Assembly: GCA_021371965.1 (NCBI GenBank)
Contig: JAJFVE010000108.1
Coordinates: 1 to 60,729 of the forward strand
Length of the DNA: 60,729 nucleotides
Source of the DNA: Planctomycetaceae bacterium
Lineage (GTDB): Bacteria; Planctomycetota; Phycisphaerae; SM23-33
Direction: 5' to 3'
Shown here: positions 60,349-60,729 of the stretch, in pieces
Layout: each line of letters opens with the position of its first letter
Position numbering within the stretch: position 1 is the stretch's first letter
Made by a program: the position numbers and the translations under genes
Notes under the pieces: model-generated
Told to the model about the DNA's origin: nothing
What the model saw: only the letters and a program-made list of their open reading frames with translations
Database searches by the model: none

Positions 60349-60478
60349 GGGTGCCACGCACAACTCCGTTGTGCGTGTCCCTGACCATCCGAACGGTCTG
60401 GGGGCATGGGCGAGACGTCCATGCCACAAAACCGGGAGCATGGGCGAGACGCCCATGCCACTCACGGGCGGGACGCCC
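60349..60478. repeat. Cluster of palindromic repeats between tldD and the TldE-like gene
   Basis: In order: a degenerate GGTGCCACGCAC hairpin (60349-60381), GCATGGGC..GTCCATGCC, GCATGGGCG AGA CGCCCATGC and CACGGGCG GGA CGCCCGTG. The last three match the family seen at 28011. They would lie in the tldD-tldE transcript. Confidence 0.75.
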
Positions 60479-60481
60479 GTG

Positions 60482-60729
60482 CTACGCCCCGCCGAAAACT
60501 TCAACGTCGGTAAACAGGCACGCCGGGCTGGCGTGGCCGGTGCCGACACACTGATTGGGCTCGCCTTTGCCGCAGTTGGGCGTGCCCAGCGTTTCCATCG
60601 TCGCGGCAGAGCCTACCATCTTGAGATTCCGCCAGAACGTGGCGGAGATCCCGCGGTAATTGGGGTTCTTGACCACCGTCGTCAGCCGCCCGTCCTCGAT
60701 CAGCCTCGCCCACTCACAACCGAACTGGA
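60482..60729 (-). CDS. tldD: TldD-family metalloprotease subunit, 5' part cut by the right window edge
   Basis: Only the C-terminal 81 residues are present. They read EWARLIEDGRLTTVVKNPNY and CVGTGHASPACLFTDVEVFG, typical of the TldD C-terminus. The catalytic HExxxH region must lie outside the window. Pairing with the downstream TldE-like gene supports the assignment. Confidence 0.8.
   Translation of the reverse strand, partial: QFGCEWARLIEDGRLTTVVKNPNYRGISATFWRNLKMVGSAATMETLGTPNCGKGEPNQCVGTGHASPACLFTDVEVFGGA

Overview
The window looks like a chromosomal segment of a high-GC member of the Planctomycetota, probably near the Phycisphaerae. This is an inference from several traits: a PEP-CTERM-tagged exoprotein, several secreted or lipoprotein hypotheticals, a giant CheB/CheR/kinase hybrid, carbohydrate-active enzymes (GH95, GH51, a GDP-fucose salvage enzyme), a CysC/CysD/CysNC sulfate-activation operon, and many palindromic intergenic repeats. 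No rRNA, tRNA or CRISPR array was recognised.

Layout. 0-6.1 kb: the 3' part of a primary-type sigma factor, a secreted SGNH-like protein without its catalytic residues, and a 1362-residue CheB-CheR-PAS-kinase-receiver protein. 6.2-9.2 kb: a fused Gfo/Idh/MocA-aldo/keto reductase and an unknown protein. 9.3-15.2 kb (minus strand): an NtrC-type regulator with its kinase, a secreted TIM-barrel-like protein and a secreted alpha/beta hydrolase. 15.2-21.4 kb: envelope genes (MarC, AsmA-like, an LTxxQ-type periplasmic protein) and a 24-residue lysine-rich mini-gene. 21.8-28.0 kb: an AraC regulator convergent with a GH95 alpha-L-fucosidase, then aldose 1-epimerase and class II photolyase.

28.0-33.8 kb is an AT-richer island on the minus strand. 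It holds a decayed zinc-ribbon/PAS/GGDEF gene, an intact transmembrane TIR protein with extracytoplasmic FGE-like and repeated domains, and a RyR-domain protein with two pairs of membrane helices that is split by a frameshift. The arrangement suggests a signalling or immune module: an outside sensor, a TIR enzyme inside, and a RyR/membrane effector. It is the most interesting feature of the window.

33.8-39 kb: a lipoprotein, then purL (with two N-terminal PurS domains) overlapping purQ. 39-45.5 kb: GH51 arabinofuranosidase, a 55-residue membrane protein, a HAD phosphatase, a Tat-exported metallophosphoesterase and a PQQ-propeller lipoprotein. 45.6-49.2 kb: cysC-cysD-cysNC. 49.3-60.7 kb: a RhuM-family protein, an Fe-S aldo/keto reductase, fucokinase/GDP-fucose pyrophosphorylase, a WG-repeat protein, a PEP-CTERM subtilisin-like protein, a ClpP/SppA-class protease and a tldD-tldE pair cut by the window edge.

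Functional links. GH95 plus FKP could release L-fucose and convert it to GDP-fucose. The cys operon makes PAPS. The NtrC pair, AraC gene and hybrid kinase are the visible regulators. Intergenic spaces are packed with inverted repeats of several families, many placed like terminators between convergent genes.
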